Assembly (NCBI RefSeq): GCF_011378905.1
Contig: NZ_WTPY01000016.1
Coordinates: forward strand, 1 to 64,000
Direction of reading: 5' to 3'
Length of the DNA stretch: 64,000 nt
DNA from: Paraglaciecola sp. 20A4
GTDB taxonomy: Bacteria > Pseudomonadota > Gammaproteobacteria > Enterobacterales > Alteromonadaceae
Shown here piece by piece: positions 36,428-47,679 of the stretch (position 1 is its first letter; the number at the start of each line of letters is the position of its first letter). The notes beneath the pieces are model-generated. The model was not told the origin of the DNA. It searched no databases and saw only the letters and a list, made by a program, of their open reading frames with translations. A program made the position numbers and the translations under genes.

Positions 36428-36514
36428 TTACGGATACGAGCATCCATAACGATTCATATACTCGGCAATGATTTTTTCTTCTTTTTCTTTGTTTCCTCTC
36501 GCTAGAATGATCAT
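36428..36514 (-). CDS. Candidate 28-residue small protein
   Basis: A short ORF on the minus strand begins at ATG 36514 and ends at TAA 36428. AAGGAAG, a strong ribosome binding site, lies about seven bases upstream. The peptide is charged in its middle (NKEKEEK) and ends YGCSYP; it has a balanced, protein-like composition and a single Cys. It is divergent from the sugar symporter gene and its start is about 70 bp from the LacI-type operator at 36584-36597, so both genes could answer to the same repressor. No family is recognised. Confidence 0.4.
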   Translation of the reverse strand: MIILARGNKEKEEKIIAEYMNRYGCSYP

Positions 36515-36562
36515 CAGGTCTTCCTTTTTTTACCTGCTTAATAATAAAAACCGTTAAATTTG

Positions 36563-36597
36563 TATAAAATCTCACAAAACCATTGAAAACGTTTTCA
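36563..36597 (+). promoter_or_regulatory. Promoter and LacI-type operator of the symporter-phosphorylase pair
   Basis: A -10 box TATAAA (36563-36568) is followed by the perfect palindrome TGAAAACGTTTTCA (36584-36597), at about +10 to +23 relative to the expected start. It is the most symmetric of the three operators in the locus. The rest of the gap to 36756 has no coding sequence on the plus strand. Confidence 0.72.
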
Positions 36598-36756
36598 TTT
36601 ACATTTAACGTTACGTTAACAATGCACGACGATGGTAATTCTTTCAGGCGTTATCCATTAAGATGTGCTGACGCAAGCGCCTAAAAGGGCATTGGATATA
36701 GGAATAACAACAATGCGCCAACACATAAAGTACATGTCTGTTAAGGAAATACTTTC

Positions 36757-38298
36757 ATGATCAAACTACCCCTTTACGAAAAGATTGGCTATGCCATGGG
36801 GGATGCGGCTGCCAATTTAGTTTGGCGAGGAGCGCTTGCCTACTTAGCGGTTTTTTATACAGATACATTCGGATTAACTGCCTCCGCAGCTGCTATCTTA
36901 TTTTTAGTGGTCCGCCTCTCTGACGGTGTAACAGATATCATTATGGGTATGATTGCCGATCGAACCCATACCTCATGGGGGAAATTCCGCCCGTGGATAT
37001 TTTGGTCGACACCTTTTTTGTGCGCTTTTATGGTGCTGTGCTTTACTACGCCAAATCTCAGCGACAGCGGTAAGTTGGTTTATGCTTACGTGACCTATAT
37101 AGGGTTAACCTTGGCTTACACGGTTAACAATGTGCCTTATTCCGCATTAATGGGCGTGATGACCGAAGATGATAGAGAGCGCACGAGTTTATCTGGTTTT
37201 CGTTTTGCTGGAGCCTTTTTAGGCGGCTTGTTCGTAATGGGCTTTTTACCTACCTTAGTGGCTTTGCTAGGTGATGGAGACGACGTACAGGGTTACCAGT
37301 ACACCATGTATGTTTTCGCAGGGTTATTGATGGCACTGATGGTGACGTCAGTAGCGACTACCAAAGAGAGAGTTGCGCCAGTTGAACATGTTAGAGGTAG
37401 CTTGCGCAGCGAGTTATGGGATTTGACCAAGCAATCTCCTTTTGTGCTGATTCCTCTGCTATCAATGTCGCTGTTCTTCTACTATCGCAATCTATTGACG
37501 GGTGTGATTTTTGTATTCGTTTTTGCCACAGCGACTTGGCTTGTTCGCCGCATGTTGAATCGTCCTCGGGGAGATGTTTCTGGTACGCAGCAAGATATGC
37601 TCGATTTATTAACCAACAAACCTTGGCTTATTTTACTCGGCATGGGCTTTTTGACCATGATGTTCAATGGCATTAAATACAGCGTTATTGCTTACTATTT
37701 TAAGTACTTTGTCGGTGATGAACTGTTAACAGGGCAATACTTTATTGCTTTGCTGGTGGTGTCAATTCTGGGGGCGCTGTGCACCAGTTATTTGGCTAAT
37801 AAATTAGGCCGACGCAATTTATTTATTGTCGCTTTGCTATTTAGTAGTGCGTTGACGAGTGGCTTTTATTGGTTATCCGCTGAAAATATTACTTACATCT
37901 TTGTTCTCGGTTGTGCCGCTGAATTTTTTGCAGCCATGATGCCTACCTTGTTCTTTAGCATGCTTGGAGATGCCGCAGATTATTCTGAATGGCGTAATGG
38001 TCGTCGAGCGACGGGGCTTGTGTACTCAGCAGGTACGTTTGTGCAGAAGACCGGTAACGGCTTCGCGGGTGCTTTAGTGCTGGTAGTACTGGCGGGTTAT
38101 GGCTACAACGGTATGGACTCAACCACCATTGCCGCGTCATTGCCTGGCATGCAACAGCTTATGAGCTTTATTCCTGCCGCCTTTGGTGTCGCGGGCGCTT
38201 TGCTCATGCTGTTTTACCCCCTTACCGATAAAAAGCAGCGCCAAATGAATGCGCAACTTGTTGAGCGTCGTAATACTTTATCCACAGATCATCAATAG
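36757..38298 (+). CDS. GPH-family sugar:cation symporter
   Basis: A 513-residue membrane protein of the glycoside-pentoside-hexuronide (MelB-like) MFS family. It opens LPLYEKIGYAMGDAAANL, the family signature with the cation-site Asp, and has the conserved IADRTHTSWGKFRPW loop after helix 2 and about 12 helices. It should bring a disaccharide or oligosaccharide across the inner membrane with Na+ or H+. The cellobiose phosphorylase gene follows 47 bp downstream, so cellobiose or short cellodextrins are the best guess. It is preceded by a LacI-type operator. Confidence 0.9.
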   Translation: MIKLPLYEKIGYAMGDAAANLVWRGALAYLAVFYTDTFGLTASAAAILFLVVRLSDGVTDIIMGMIADRTHTSWGKFRPWIFWSTPFLCAFMVLCFTTPNLSDSGKLVYAYVTYIGLTLAYTVNNVPYSALMGVMTEDDRERTSLSGFRFAGAFLGGLFVMGFLPTLVALLGDGDDVQGYQYTMYVFAGLLMALMVTSVATTKERVAPVEHVRGSLRSELWDLTKQSPFVLIPLLSMSLFFYYRNLLTGVIFVFVFATATWLVRRMLNRPRGDVSGTQQDMLDLLTNKPWLILLGMGFLTMMFNGIKYSVIAYYFKYFVGDELLTGQYFIALLVVSILGALCTSYLANKLGRRNLFIVALLFSSALTSGFYWLSAENITYIFVLGCAAEFFAAMMPTLFFSMLGDAADYSEWRNGRRATGLVYSAGTFVQKTGNGFAGALVLVVLAGYGYNGMDSTTIAASLPGMQQLMSFIPAAFGVAGALLMLFYPLTDKKQRQMNAQLVERRNTLSTDHQ

Positions 38299-38345
38299 CG
38301 CTTTTGCCTCAGTGCTGCGTAATTCACCAAGAGAGATATTTACCC

Positions 38346-40817
38346 ATGACCAAGCCATTCACTGACACCAAAGACAATTCATTTGGCTATTTTGATGATG
38401 AACGAAAAGAATACGTAATTTCGACGCCATTTACACCCACACCTTGGATCAATTACCTTGGTAATGATGGGTTTTACGGCTTGATTTCCAACACTGCTGG
38501 GGGCTATAGCTTTTATCAAGATCCTAAGTTTCGCCGGTTAACCCGTTATCGCTACAACAGCGTGCCTGTTGACACATCGGGTCGCTATTTCTATTTAAAA
38601 TGTGATGACGACGTATGGTCTGCCTCGGGACGTCCGGTTGATAAGCAACCAGAACGTTACGAGTGCCGCCATGGTATGGGCTATAGTCGCTTTCTCGTCA
38701 GCAATCTAGATATAGACTCCGAACTTACCTGTTTTGTGCCCTTAGGTGAAAAAGCGGAAGTGCATCGATTGACCCTTAAAAACAGCGGTGCTCGACATCG
38801 AAAAATTAGTCTGTTTTCATACATTGAATGGTGTTTGTGGAACGCAGAAGATGACGGCGCGAACTTTCAACGTAATTTATCTACCGGTGAAGTCGAAGTT
38901 GAAGGTAGTGTGATTTACCACAAAACCGAATACCGAGAGCGTCGTGATCATTATGCGTTTTATTCGGTTAATCAACCTATTAGCGGCTTCGATACAGACA
39001 GAGAGAGCTTCCTAGGACCTTATCGTGGTGTCGGTAATCCTTTGTGTGTTCAAAACGGTCAAGCAACCAATTCACATGCCCACGGTTGGTCACCGATTGC
39101 ATCTCATCATCTAGAAGTAGAGCTAGCGCCCGGTGAAGAGCATACTTTGGTATTTGTGCTAGGTTACTGCGAAGTGGATAAAGCGCAAAAGTGGCAATCT
39201 CCAGGTGTGATTAATAAGACGCCGGCTAAAGATATGATGAGTCGTTATGAAAGTGCCTACAGTGTTCAACAAGCACTTAGCGCATTAGCTGCCCATTGGG
39301 ATAAATTACTCGGTACATTCCAGCTAAACAGTCCAGACAAAAAGTTAAATCGCTCACTGAACATATGGAATCAATATCAGAATATGGTGACGTTTAACTT
39401 ATCTCGAAGTGCTTCATTCTACGAATCGGGTATTGGCCGTGGGATGGGCTTTAGAGATTCTAACCAAGACACCATAGGGTTTGCCCATATGGTGCCCAAT
39501 AAAGTCAAAGAGCGTATCTTAGACTTGAGTGCCACTCAAAAAGCTGACGGCTCCGCATACCATCAATATCAACCTTTGACTAAAAAAGGTAATGCTAACA
39601 TCGGTGGTAACTTTAATGACGACCCCATGTGGATGGTACTCTCTACGGTAAATTATATTAAAGAGACCGGTGACTTTTCAATATTAACTGAAAAGGTTGG
39701 TTTTGATGGTGACAATGAAGGAAATACAGATCACTTTGAGCATTTACGCCGTGCATTTGAGCATGTCGTAAATAATTTAGGTCCCCATGGCTTGCCATTG
39801 ATCGGACGTGCGGATTGGAACGACTGTTTAAACCTAAACTGTTTTTCAGAGGATCCTAATGAGTCCTATCAAACTACCCAGCGAGGGCAATCAGATGTAG
39901 CTGAATCCCTAATGATTGCTGGGCAATTTGTGCTTTACGGACAAGACTTTGTGCAATTATGTGAACAAATTGGTCAAGATACATTAGCCAATTACGCTCA
40001 GCAGCACGTTAATACCATGCGAGATGCCGTGCTTAAACATGGTTGGGACGGTGAATGGTTCTTGCGTGCCTATGATGCTAGAGGCAAAAAAATAGGCAGT
40101 CACGAGAACCAAGAAGGCAAAATTTTTATCGAATCACAAGGTTTCTGCGTGATGGCAGGCATCGGCATGCAAGATGGAAAAGCCCGCCAAGCACTTGATT
40201 CTGTTGAAAAGCATTTAGCCACGCCCTACGGTATTATGCTCAATCAACCGGCGTTTAGTGGCTACGATAAATATCTGGGTGAAATTTCATCTTATCCTCC
40301 TGGATATAAAGAGAATGCCGGGATTTTCTGTCATAACAACCCGTGGATCATGGTGTCTGAAGCGATGCTTGGGCGAGGCGATAAGGCCTTTGAGTATTTT
40401 GCCAGCATTTCACCCGCTTACCTGCAAGACGTGCAAAAACTGCATAAAACTGAGCCTTATGTTTACAGTCAAATGATTGCAGGTAACGATGCAGCCACTC
40501 CTGGTCAGGCGAAAAATTCATGGTTAACCGGGACTGCTGCTTGGTGTTTTTATGCGGCAACGCAGTACATTTTGGGTATTAAGCCTGATTATAAGGGCTT
40601 AACTATCACGCCATGTATTCCAGCTGAGTGGCCTAGTTTTGCAGTTTCTCGTCGCTTCCGCAATGCCCATTACAGCATAGAAGTACGTAATCCGCACAGA
40701 ATAAGCACTGGTAAGATAAGATTGGAAATTGACGGTACACAGGTAGCGGGTAATATGATTGATTACAGCCTATTTAGCGGCGAGCATCATGTGATTGCGA
40801 CTATTTTAAAAGGTTAG
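38346..40817 (+). CDS. Cellobiose phosphorylase, GH94
   Basis: An 823-residue cytoplasmic enzyme of glycoside hydrolase family 94. Cellobiose phosphorylase splits cellobiose with phosphate into glucose 1-phosphate and glucose, saving one ATP. The N-terminal beta-sandwich starts FGYFDDERKEYVI; the (alpha/alpha)6 catalytic domain has FRDSNQDTIG and the general-acid region GRADWNDCLNLN, then GISSYPPGYKENAG-like phosphate-site residues (EISSYPPGYKENAG). The ATG at 38346 is chosen because the upstream TTG frame adds an unconserved 14 residues. It forms an operon with the symporter and ends before a terminator. Confidence 0.94.
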   Translation: MTKPFTDTKDNSFGYFDDERKEYVISTPFTPTPWINYLGNDGFYGLISNTAGGYSFYQDPKFRRLTRYRYNSVPVDTSGRYFYLKCDDDVWSASGRPVDKQPERYECRHGMGYSRFLVSNLDIDSELTCFVPLGEKAEVHRLTLKNSGARHRKISLFSYIEWCLWNAEDDGANFQRNLSTGEVEVEGSVIYHKTEYRERRDHYAFYSVNQPISGFDTDRESFLGPYRGVGNPLCVQNGQATNSHAHGWSPIASHHLEVELAPGEEHTLVFVLGYCEVDKAQKWQSPGVINKTPAKDMMSRYESAYSVQQALSALAAHWDKLLGTFQLNSPDKKLNRSLNIWNQYQNMVTFNLSRSASFYESGIGRGMGFRDSNQDTIGFAHMVPNKVKERILDLSATQKADGSAYHQYQPLTKKGNANIGGNFNDDPMWMVLSTVNYIKETGDFSILTEKVGFDGDNEGNTDHFEHLRRAFEHVVNNLGPHGLPLIGRADWNDCLNLNCFSEDPNESYQTTQRGQSDVAESLMIAGQFVLYGQDFVQLCEQIGQDTLANYAQQHVNTMRDAVLKHGWDGEWFLRAYDARGKKIGSHENQEGKIFIESQGFCVMAGIGMQDGKARQALDSVEKHLATPYGIMLNQPAFSGYDKYLGEISSYPPGYKENAGIFCHNNPWIMVSEAMLGRGDKAFEYFASISPAYLQDVQKLHKTEPYVYSQMIAGNDAATPGQAKNSWLTGTAAWCFYAATQYILGIKPDYKGLTITPCIPAEWPSFAVSRRFRNAHYSIEVRNPHRISTGKIRLEIDGTQVAGNMIDYSLFSGEHHVIATILKG

Positions 40818-40902
40818 TGACAATGTTTTTTGCTAAAGAAAAACTCGGTTGCTTACCTATTTTCTAAACGTAATAAATGGCTAAAAAATAGTTTCCTCAT
40901 TT

Positions 40903-40941
40903 GCTCCCTTTACGCTTAATGGCATTTAGGGAGCGTTTTTT
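40903..40941 (+). terminator. Terminator after the cellobiose phosphorylase gene
   Basis: GCTCCCT and AGGGAGC form a 7-bp stem around an 18-nt loop, followed by GTTTTTT. Confidence 0.75.
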
Positions 40942-40956
40942 GCAATAACGGCTGAG

Positions 40957-41421
40957 CTATGAACCGGTATAGCTATTAAAGGCTTTTGTGCCCCATAGAG
41001 GCACGGTTGATAGGCTATGTTTAAAGCTACCTGAGGTTTCTTTGGTCGAGTACGACACATACATCAGTGTTTGACTACTAGGATCAAAAATACGACGTAT
41101 CTTCATGGTTTTGAAAAACACACTTTTAGACTTTTTGAATACCACATCGCCAGATGCTGACTTATCAATTTTGGCAATCATCTCTGGGGTGATTTCACCT
41201 GTCTGACGACAGGAAATCGAACTGTCAGAAGGATCAGAAAAGCTTAAGTTAGCTTCAATGCTGGCCACGTGGCACGTTACCCCTCTGATAAGTGGGTCTT
41301 GCAGAATATTCAGTTTGATATCTTTGGTGGTAAATAAACCTAAGCTTACATCACCGACTTCGTTCGAATCACAGGCGGTTAAGAGTAGCGCACTACCAAG
41401 AATTGCTAATATTTTTTTCAT
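40957..41421 (-). CDS. creA: CreA family lipoprotein
   Basis: A 154-residue protein of the CreA family. The N-terminal signal ends in the lipobox LTACDS (Cys at 17), and family blocks GLFTTKDIKLNILQDP, VTCHVASIEANLSFSDPSDSSISCRQTG and FFKTMKIRRIFD are all clear. Two cysteines in VTCHV and SISCRQ probably form a disulfide. Its role is unknown in all species. It lies head-to-tail with lacI (61 bp apart) but is a common chromosomal gene, so its place in the sugar locus may be chance. Confidence 0.92.
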   Translation of the reverse strand: MKKILAILGSALLLTACDSNEVGDVSLGLFTTKDIKLNILQDPLIRGVTCHVASIEANLSFSDPSDSSISCRQTGEITPEMIAKIDKSASGDVVFKKSKSVFFKTMKIRRIFDPSSQTLMYVSYSTKETSGSFKHSLSTVPLWGTKAFNSYTGS

Positions 41422-41482
41422 ACATCGCTCACTAAAGGTATTTCCCTTAGTGTAATGGATTTTAAGGCCGATAAAAATCGTA

Positions 41483-42505
41483 TTAACGATCTACTGGGAC
41501 GGGTCCTGTGCTTTGGCGAACCATGAGTGTAAAAGGCAGTTCAACGTACCGACCAGGCTCTGATTTACCATCGAGTTGTTCAAGCAACAATTCAATACAC
41601 GCTTTACCTATTTCTTCTAATGGCTGATGAATAGTGGTCAGGGCAGGGGTCATTAATCGGGCGTAGCGGATATCGTCAAAACCCATAATCGAAATATCTT
41701 GTGGAATACGAAAACCGTTTTCTTGCAATACGCTCATCGCGCCGATGGCCATATCATCACTGAAGCAAAATACTGCAGTGGGTCGCATACGCAGTTTTAA
41801 TAGCTGTTCCATGGCTCCCATACCAGAATCTAATCCATAATCTCCGCGGATAATCAGCTGCTCATCTATTTCTATACCTGCATTGCTTAGTGCACTCTTA
41901 TAGCCATCAAAACGCTCTACCGTGCTGGGCGTGTCAGTTGGGCCCATAACCGCAGCAATACGTTTATGGCCTAGGCTCAACAAGTGTTCAACAGCCGTGC
42001 GCGCGCCTGATACGTTGTCTATCATGACCTTACTGATCCCTTCAATGGGAATTGATTCGCATGAATTGACTATTGGGGGTAACTGTTTCAACACAGGCTG
42101 ATTGTGGTTGAGATTGAAAGGCATATGGTAAGTAAATAATAATACGCCGTCAGCTTGACCAGATTGCGCCATGCTGGCGTAATGCTTTTCTCGCTCAATC
42201 AAGCCTTGCGTGTCGCCAAGCAGAATTGAGTAGCCAGCCTTTTGTGCTTGTCGCTCAATAGCGCGTATGATGCCTGCATTTACCTGATTGGTAATATCTG
42301 GCATCACCACTATAATATTGCCACTCTTTTGGGTACGTAAGTTGGCACCAAATCGACTCGGGGTATATCCCCCTTCTTCTACAGCCTTCATCACTTTTTT
42401 ACGGGTTTCTTCACTGACAATACCTGGATTACGCAAAGTGCGCGATACCGTTGCGGGAGAAACACCGGAGATGGCCGCAATATCTTTTATGCCTAACTTA
42501 GCCAA
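41483..42505 (-). CDS. LacI-family repressor of the cellobiose locus
   Basis: A 340-residue regulator with the N-terminal LacI helix-turn-helix (IKDIAAISGVSPATVSRTLRN, about 5-25), the hinge helix and a periplasmic-binding-protein fold (about 60-330) that binds a sugar. The sequence TGTAAACGTTTTCA at 42564-42577 lies over its own probable -35 box, pointing to autorepression, and two more copies are before the receptor and symporter genes. The inducer is probably cellobiose or a related sugar. The subfamily cannot be named more precisely from sequence alone. Confidence 0.9.
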   Translation of the reverse strand: MAKLGIKDIAAISGVSPATVSRTLRNPGIVSEETRKKVMKAVEEGGYTPSRFGANLRTQKSGNIIVVMPDITNQVNAGIIRAIERQAQKAGYSILLGDTQGLIEREKHYASMAQSGQADGVLLFTYHMPFNLNHNQPVLKQLPPIVNSCESIPIEGISKVMIDNVSGARTAVEHLLSLGHKRIAAVMGPTDTPSTVERFDGYKSALSNAGIEIDEQLIIRGDYGLDSGMGAMEQLLKLRMRPTAVFCFSDDMAIGAMSVLQENGFRIPQDISIMGFDDIRYARLMTPALTTIHQPLEEIGKACIELLLEQLDGKSEPGRYVELPFTLMVRQSTGPVPVDR

Positions 42506-42563
42506 AGAGTTCTCTCTTACTGGGATAACCGATAAACTATAGATTAGCGTCAGAATGCTTGGC

Positions 42564-42577
42564 TGTAAACGTTTTCA
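42564..42577 (-). promoter_or_regulatory. LacI-type operator in the lacI promoter
   Basis: TGTAAACGTTTTCA on the plus strand. Read on the minus strand, its end TTTACA makes a -35 box, with a 17-bp spacer to a weak -10 (TAATCT). Repressor binding here would reduce transcription of lacI itself. Confidence 0.7.
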
Positions 42578-42702
42578 AATCTGCAGGTTTAATAATAAAT
42601 AGAAGTTCTTAAAAAAAGTTATATTTATTAAAGTGTTAAGTGAATATTATCGTTTTTAGAACGATGGAAGGAACATTTTTTTCATTTGTATGATAAATAA
42701 CC

Positions 42703-42740
42703 AAAAGGCAGGGTAACCGCTATGTTAAGCGGCTACCCTG
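42703..42740 (-). terminator. Terminator of the leu operon
   Basis: A 13-bp stem with one mismatch (CAGGGTAACCGCT with AGCGGCTACCCTG, 42709-42740) lies just after leuD. On the minus strand it is followed by CCTTTTGG, a short T-tract. Confidence 0.6.
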
Positions 42741-42759
42741 TGACGCTCTTAAAAATTAA

Positions 42760-43386
42760 TTAACACTGCCAAGCAGGTTGCTTAGCTTCAAACGCGCTGA
42801 TTTTATCATTCAGTTCTAGGGTCTGACCAATGGCATCTAAGCCTTTGATCAGATTATTTTTGTGATGAGGTGCTATGTCAAACGGCAGCACTTGATCATT
42901 AAAGCGCACTTGTTGTTGAGGTAAGTCCACTACAACCTGACAATTAGCGTCTTGTGCCACCGCTTCAAATAAAGCATCGATTTGCGCACTTTCAAGTTTC
43001 ACCGGTAGCAAACTGTTATTGATGCAGTTACCGTAGAAAATATCGGCGAAGCTGGTGGCAATAACAACTTTAAAGCCGTAGTCGTCTAATGACCAAGGCG
43101 CATGTTCGCGACTTGAACCGCAGCCAAAATTTTCGCGAGTAAGTAAAATACTAGCGCCCTGATACTCAGGTTTGTTAAGCACAAAGTCTGGATTGGGCTC
43201 TTGCTCATGTAAGTCTAAATAACGCCAATCATGAAATAGATGTTTTCCGTAACCGCTCTTGGTAACCGAAGTTAAAAATTGCTTAGGAATAATTTGGTCT
43301 GTATCCACATTCGCTTGATTTAGCGGTGCGACATGGCCAGTATGCACACTGATACCAGAGCTTGCTGGGGTAGATTGATTGCTCAT
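42760..43386 (-). CDS. leuD: 3-isopropylmalate dehydratase small subunit
   Basis: A 208-residue swivelling-domain subunit that pairs with LeuC to isomerise 2-isopropylmalate to 3-isopropylmalate in leucine synthesis. It has the family motifs [14 protein letters not shown] near the N-terminus, [14 protein letters not shown] (about 87-100) and [17 protein letters not shown]. The length is typical. It is last of leuABCD, 15 bp after leuC, in the usual operon. Confidence 0.97.
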   Translation of the reverse strand: MSNQSTPASSGISVHTGHVAPLNQANVDTDQIIPKQFLTSVTKSGYGKHLFHDWRYLDLHEQEPNPDFVLNKPEYQGASILLTRENFGCGSSREHAPWSLDDYGFKVVIATSFADIFYGNCINNSLLPVKLESAQIDALFEAVAQDANCQVVVDLPQQQVRFNDQVLPFDIAPHHKNNLIKGLDAIGQTLELNDKISAFEAKQPAWQC

Positions 43387-43401
43387 GTTTATTCCTAATT
43401 A

Positions 43402-44808
43402 TTAATCGTTGGCAACGAAGTCGCGCGTATCGGCAAAATGCCCTGCTAAAGCAGCGGCAGCAGCCATGGCTGGGCTAACAAGATGGGTGCGTGCACCGCG
43501 ACCTTGCCGACCTTCGAAGTTTCTGTTGCTAGTTGATGCACAGCGATCTCCTTGGCCCAAAATGTCATCGTTCATACCAAGACACATAGAACACCCAGGC
43601 AAACGCCATTCGAAGCCCGCCTCGAGGAATATCTTATCTAGCTGCTCAGCCTCAGCTTGCGCTTTGACTGCGACAGAGCCCGGCACCACAATAGCCGTTA
43701 CATGACTGGCAACTTTACCTTGTTTGGCAATCGCAGCAGCGGCGCGCATATCTTCTATCCGGCCATTAGTACAAGAGCCAATAAACACATGATTGACCGT
43801 TAGTTCTGATAATTTTTGACCTGGCTTAATATCCATATATTTAAGGGCTTTTACCGCTGAATCACGGTCAATCGAGTCACTAAAGTCTTCCGGTGCAGGG
43901 ATAGGCTGGTTAACGCCAATAACCTGACCTGGGTTGGTTCCCCACGTCACTTGTGGAGCAATATCTTGGGCTGCAAGCTCTACGACGATATCGAAAGTAG
44001 CATCAGCATCAGATTTCAACGTCTTCCAATAAGCGACTGCAGCATCCCAATCATCACCTTTAGGGGCATATTCGCGCCCTTTAAGATAATCAAAGGTGAT
44101 TTGGTCTGGGGCGATAAGACCCGCCTTAGCCCCGGCTTCGATGCTCATGTTGCATACGGTCATGCGCTCTTCCATGCTCAAGTCTTCGATAGTGTCGCCG
44201 CAATACTCGATGACACAGCCAGTGGCGCCTGCATGACCAATCTTACCGATAATAGCTAAGATAATGTCTTTTGCAGTCAAACCTAATGGACGAGCTCCAG
44301 TGACCTTAACTTGCATACACTTACCTTTACTCTGCTTCAAAGTTTGGGTAGCAAATACGTGTTCTACTTGCGAGGTACCAATACCAAAAGCGAGCGCCCC
44401 AAAAGCACCGTGAGTCGCGGTATGGGAATCCCCACAAACAACGGTTGTGCCAGGTTTAATCAAACCAAGTTCAGGACCCATTACATGCACGATCCCTTGT
44501 TTTTGGTGACCCACAGGAAATAATTGAATATTGTTTTTCTCGCAGTTATCCGCCAGGGTTTGTAACTGTAATTTGTTTGCAGGACCGCAGGCATCAATGG
44601 CTAAAGAACGAGTCGATATACTGTGATCCATGGTGGCAAATGTTAGATCAGGACGTCGAACTTTGCGGCCCTTTTGTACCAAACCGTCAAATGCTTGGGG
44701 AGAAGTAACTTCGTGGATTAGGTGGCGATCGATATACAATAATGCATCGTCGCCTATTTCATCGACAATATGTGCCTGAAAAATTTTGTCGTATAAGGTG
44801 GTGCTCAT
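43402..44808 (-). CDS. leuC: 3-isopropylmalate dehydratase large subunit
   Basis: A 468-residue aconitase-family protein binding a [4Fe-4S] cluster. The three cluster cysteines are expected in IGSCTNGR and in [26 protein letters not shown] and DAVVAYWK-type segments also fit LeuC. It acts with LeuD in the second step of leucine biosynthesis. It lies between leuB and leuD with 14-15 bp spacings. Confidence 0.97.
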   Translation of the reverse strand: MSTTLYDKIFQAHIVDEIGDDALLYIDRHLIHEVTSPQAFDGLVQKGRKVRRPDLTFATMDHSISTRSLAIDACGPANKLQLQTLADNCEKNNIQLFPVGHQKQGIVHVMGPELGLIKPGTTVVCGDSHTATHGAFGALAFGIGTSQVEHVFATQTLKQSKGKCMQVKVTGARPLGLTAKDIILAIIGKIGHAGATGCVIEYCGDTIEDLSMEERMTVCNMSIEAGAKAGLIAPDQITFDYLKGREYAPKGDDWDAAVAYWKTLKSDADATFDIVVELAAQDIAPQVTWGTNPGQVIGVNQPIPAPEDFSDSIDRDSAVKALKYMDIKPGQKLSELTVNHVFIGSCTNGRIEDMRAAAAIAKQGKVASHVTAIVVPGSVAVKAQAEAEQLDKIFLEAGFEWRLPGCSMCLGMNDDILGQGDRCASTSNRNFEGRQGRGARTHLVSPAMAAAAALAGHFADTRDFVAND

Positions 44809-44822
44809 GTCTGGTCTTTCCT

Positions 44823-45929
<1,107 letters not shown>

Positions 45930-47489
45930 CTAGACTCCAGCAATCTGTGTTTGTTGTTTTTTCTGATGATCAATTCGATCGGCTAAATGGGTGTTATTTA
46001 ATACATGGATTAGGGCTTTAACGCCAGACTCGACGATATCTGTGGCTAAACCGATACCATTAAAACGGCGGCCGTTATATTCAACGATGACACTCACTTG
46101 GGCAAGCGCATCGGCCCCTTCACCTTTAGAGTCGAGTTTGAAATCGACGATATCAAGTTGTTCATGGCCTAACACTTTGATAATAGCGTTATATGCAGCA
46201 TCTACTGGACCATTGCCTGTACATGACTGAATGATTTCTTCATCGCCAACTTGTAACTTAACGGTGGCGCTTGGGATGATCTCTTTGCCTGAACTTGCTT
46301 GTAAATAAAGTAACTTATAATGCTCGTCCGCTGGTTTTTGCTTATCAAAAAACAATAAGGCTTCAAGATCATAATCGAACACTTGGCCTTTTTTGTCGGC
46401 TAATTTTACGAATGATGCATATAAGGTATCTAAATCGTAGTCTTGAGCTTTATATCCCAATTCTTCAAGGCGGTGTTTGATAACGTGGCGGCCTGAGCGT
46501 GACGTTAAGTTTAAGTTGTTTTTGTTTATACCCACACTTTCTGGGGTCATTATCTCATAAGTATTCTGTGCTTTTAAGACGCCATCTTGATGGATACCAG
46601 AAGAATGACTAAAAGCATTTGCGCCTACAATTGCTTTGTTAGCTTGTACCGGCATATTACATAATTGGCTGACCAATTTAGAGGTGCGAGAAATTTCCTG
46701 ACTGCGAATATTGGTGTTTAAACCCAACATGGCTTGGCGAGTTTGCAAAATCATGGCGATTTCTTCTAACGAACAGTTACCCGCACGCTCACCAATACCG
46801 TTAATGGTACATTCAATTTGACGAGCGCCGTATTCAACTGCGACTAAAGAATTGGCAACGGCTAAACCTAGATCATTGTGGCAGTGCACTGAAATAACCG
46901 CTTTATCGATATTAGGTACGCGATTGAACAAATTTTGAATAATGCCACCAAACTCGGTTGGTGTCGTATAACCCACCGTGTCTGGAATATTAACCGTGGT
47001 AGCACCAGCATTAATAGCCGCTTCAACCATACGACATAAGTAATCAATAGGTGTGCGACCTGCATCTTCACAAGAAAACTCAATGTCATCCGTGTAGCGG
47101 CCCGCATGCTTAATCGCCTTAACCGCCATTTCGACCACTTCATCTTGTGACTTACGTAACTTATTTGCTACATGAATGTCAGAAGTCGCTATAAAAGTAT
47201 GTATTCTAAATTGTTCAGCCACACTCATGGCTTCACCACAGGCGTCAATGTCTTTTTCTAAGGCGCGAGATAATCCGCAAACAGTGGCATTTTTGATTTC
47301 TTTGGCAATACTGCGTACTGACTGAAAATCGCCTGGTGACGATACTGGAAAGCCGGCTTCGATGATGTCAACGCCAAGTCGCTCTAGCGCGAAAGCAATT
47401 TGTAGCTTTTCTTTCATACTCAAACTTGCTGCTAGTGCTTGTTCGCCATCACGTAATGTGGTGTCGAATATTTTGACTTGGTTGGACAT
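45930..47489 (-). CDS. leuA: 2-isopropylmalate synthase
   Basis: A 519-residue enzyme that condenses 2-oxoisovalerate with acetyl-CoA, the first committed step to leucine. The catalytic TIM barrel opens [14 protein letters not shown] and has [13 protein letters not shown] and the metal ligands in [15 protein letters not shown]. The C-terminal LeuA dimerisation/regulatory domain, from about 390, is where leucine inhibits. It heads leuABCD and is preceded by an attenuator and leader peptide, so transcription should respond to leucine-tRNA charging. Confidence 0.97.
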   Translation of the reverse strand: MSNQVKIFDTTLRDGEQALAASLSMKEKLQIAFALERLGVDIIEAGFPVSSPGDFQSVRSIAKEIKNATVCGLSRALEKDIDACGEAMSVAEQFRIHTFIATSDIHVANKLRKSQDEVVEMAVKAIKHAGRYTDDIEFSCEDAGRTPIDYLCRMVEAAINAGATTVNIPDTVGYTTPTEFGGIIQNLFNRVPNIDKAVISVHCHNDLGLAVANSLVAVEYGARQIECTINGIGERAGNCSLEEIAMILQTRQAMLGLNTNIRSQEISRTSKLVSQLCNMPVQANKAIVGANAFSHSSGIHQDGVLKAQNTYEIMTPESVGINKNNLNLTSRSGRHVIKHRLEELGYKAQDYDLDTLYASFVKLADKKGQVFDYDLEALLFFDKQKPADEHYKLLYLQASSGKEIIPSATVKLQVGDEEIIQSCTGNGPVDAAYNAIIKVLGHEQLDIVDFKLDSKGEGADALAQVSVIVEYNGRRFNGIGLATDIVESGVKALIHVLNNTHLADRIDHQKKQQTQIAGV

Positions 47490-47535
47490 ATATTTTCCTC
47501 TATTGAATGATGCGCGTTTCTAACACGCTATAAAC

Positions 47536-47565
47536 GAAAAAACCCGTGCTAGGCACGGGTTTTTA
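47536..47565 (-). terminator. Attenuator terminator of the leu operon
   Basis: A 9-bp stem (AACCCGTGC pairing with GCACGGGTT) with loop TAG is flanked by A and T runs. On the minus strand it lies about 25-30 nt after the leader peptide stop and before leuA, ending in GGGTTTTTT. It is the terminator arm of leucine attenuation. Confidence 0.88.
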
Positions 47566-47591
47566 GTTATTGTTTGCGTTTCGCTTACAAC

Positions 47592-47648
47592 CTACCCATG
47601 CAGTCTTGCTGCCAGCAGAAGTAGAGTTGATAGTAAAAATGTTTTCAT
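47592..47648 (-). CDS. leuL: leu operon leader peptide
   Basis: An 18-residue ORF on the minus strand reads MKTFLLSTLLLLAARLHG then TAG. Seven of 18 residues are leucine, four in a row (codons CTA, CTT, CTG, CTG). It sits between the leu promoter and the attenuator hairpin. Ribosome stalling on the leucine codons when leucine is short should favour the antiterminator and let transcription reach leuABCD. Both position and composition match known leucine leaders. Confidence 0.9.
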   Translation of the reverse strand: MKTFLLSTLLLLAARLHG

Positions 47649-47679
47649 TTTATATTAAGCTCGAAACGTCAGTGCGGTA

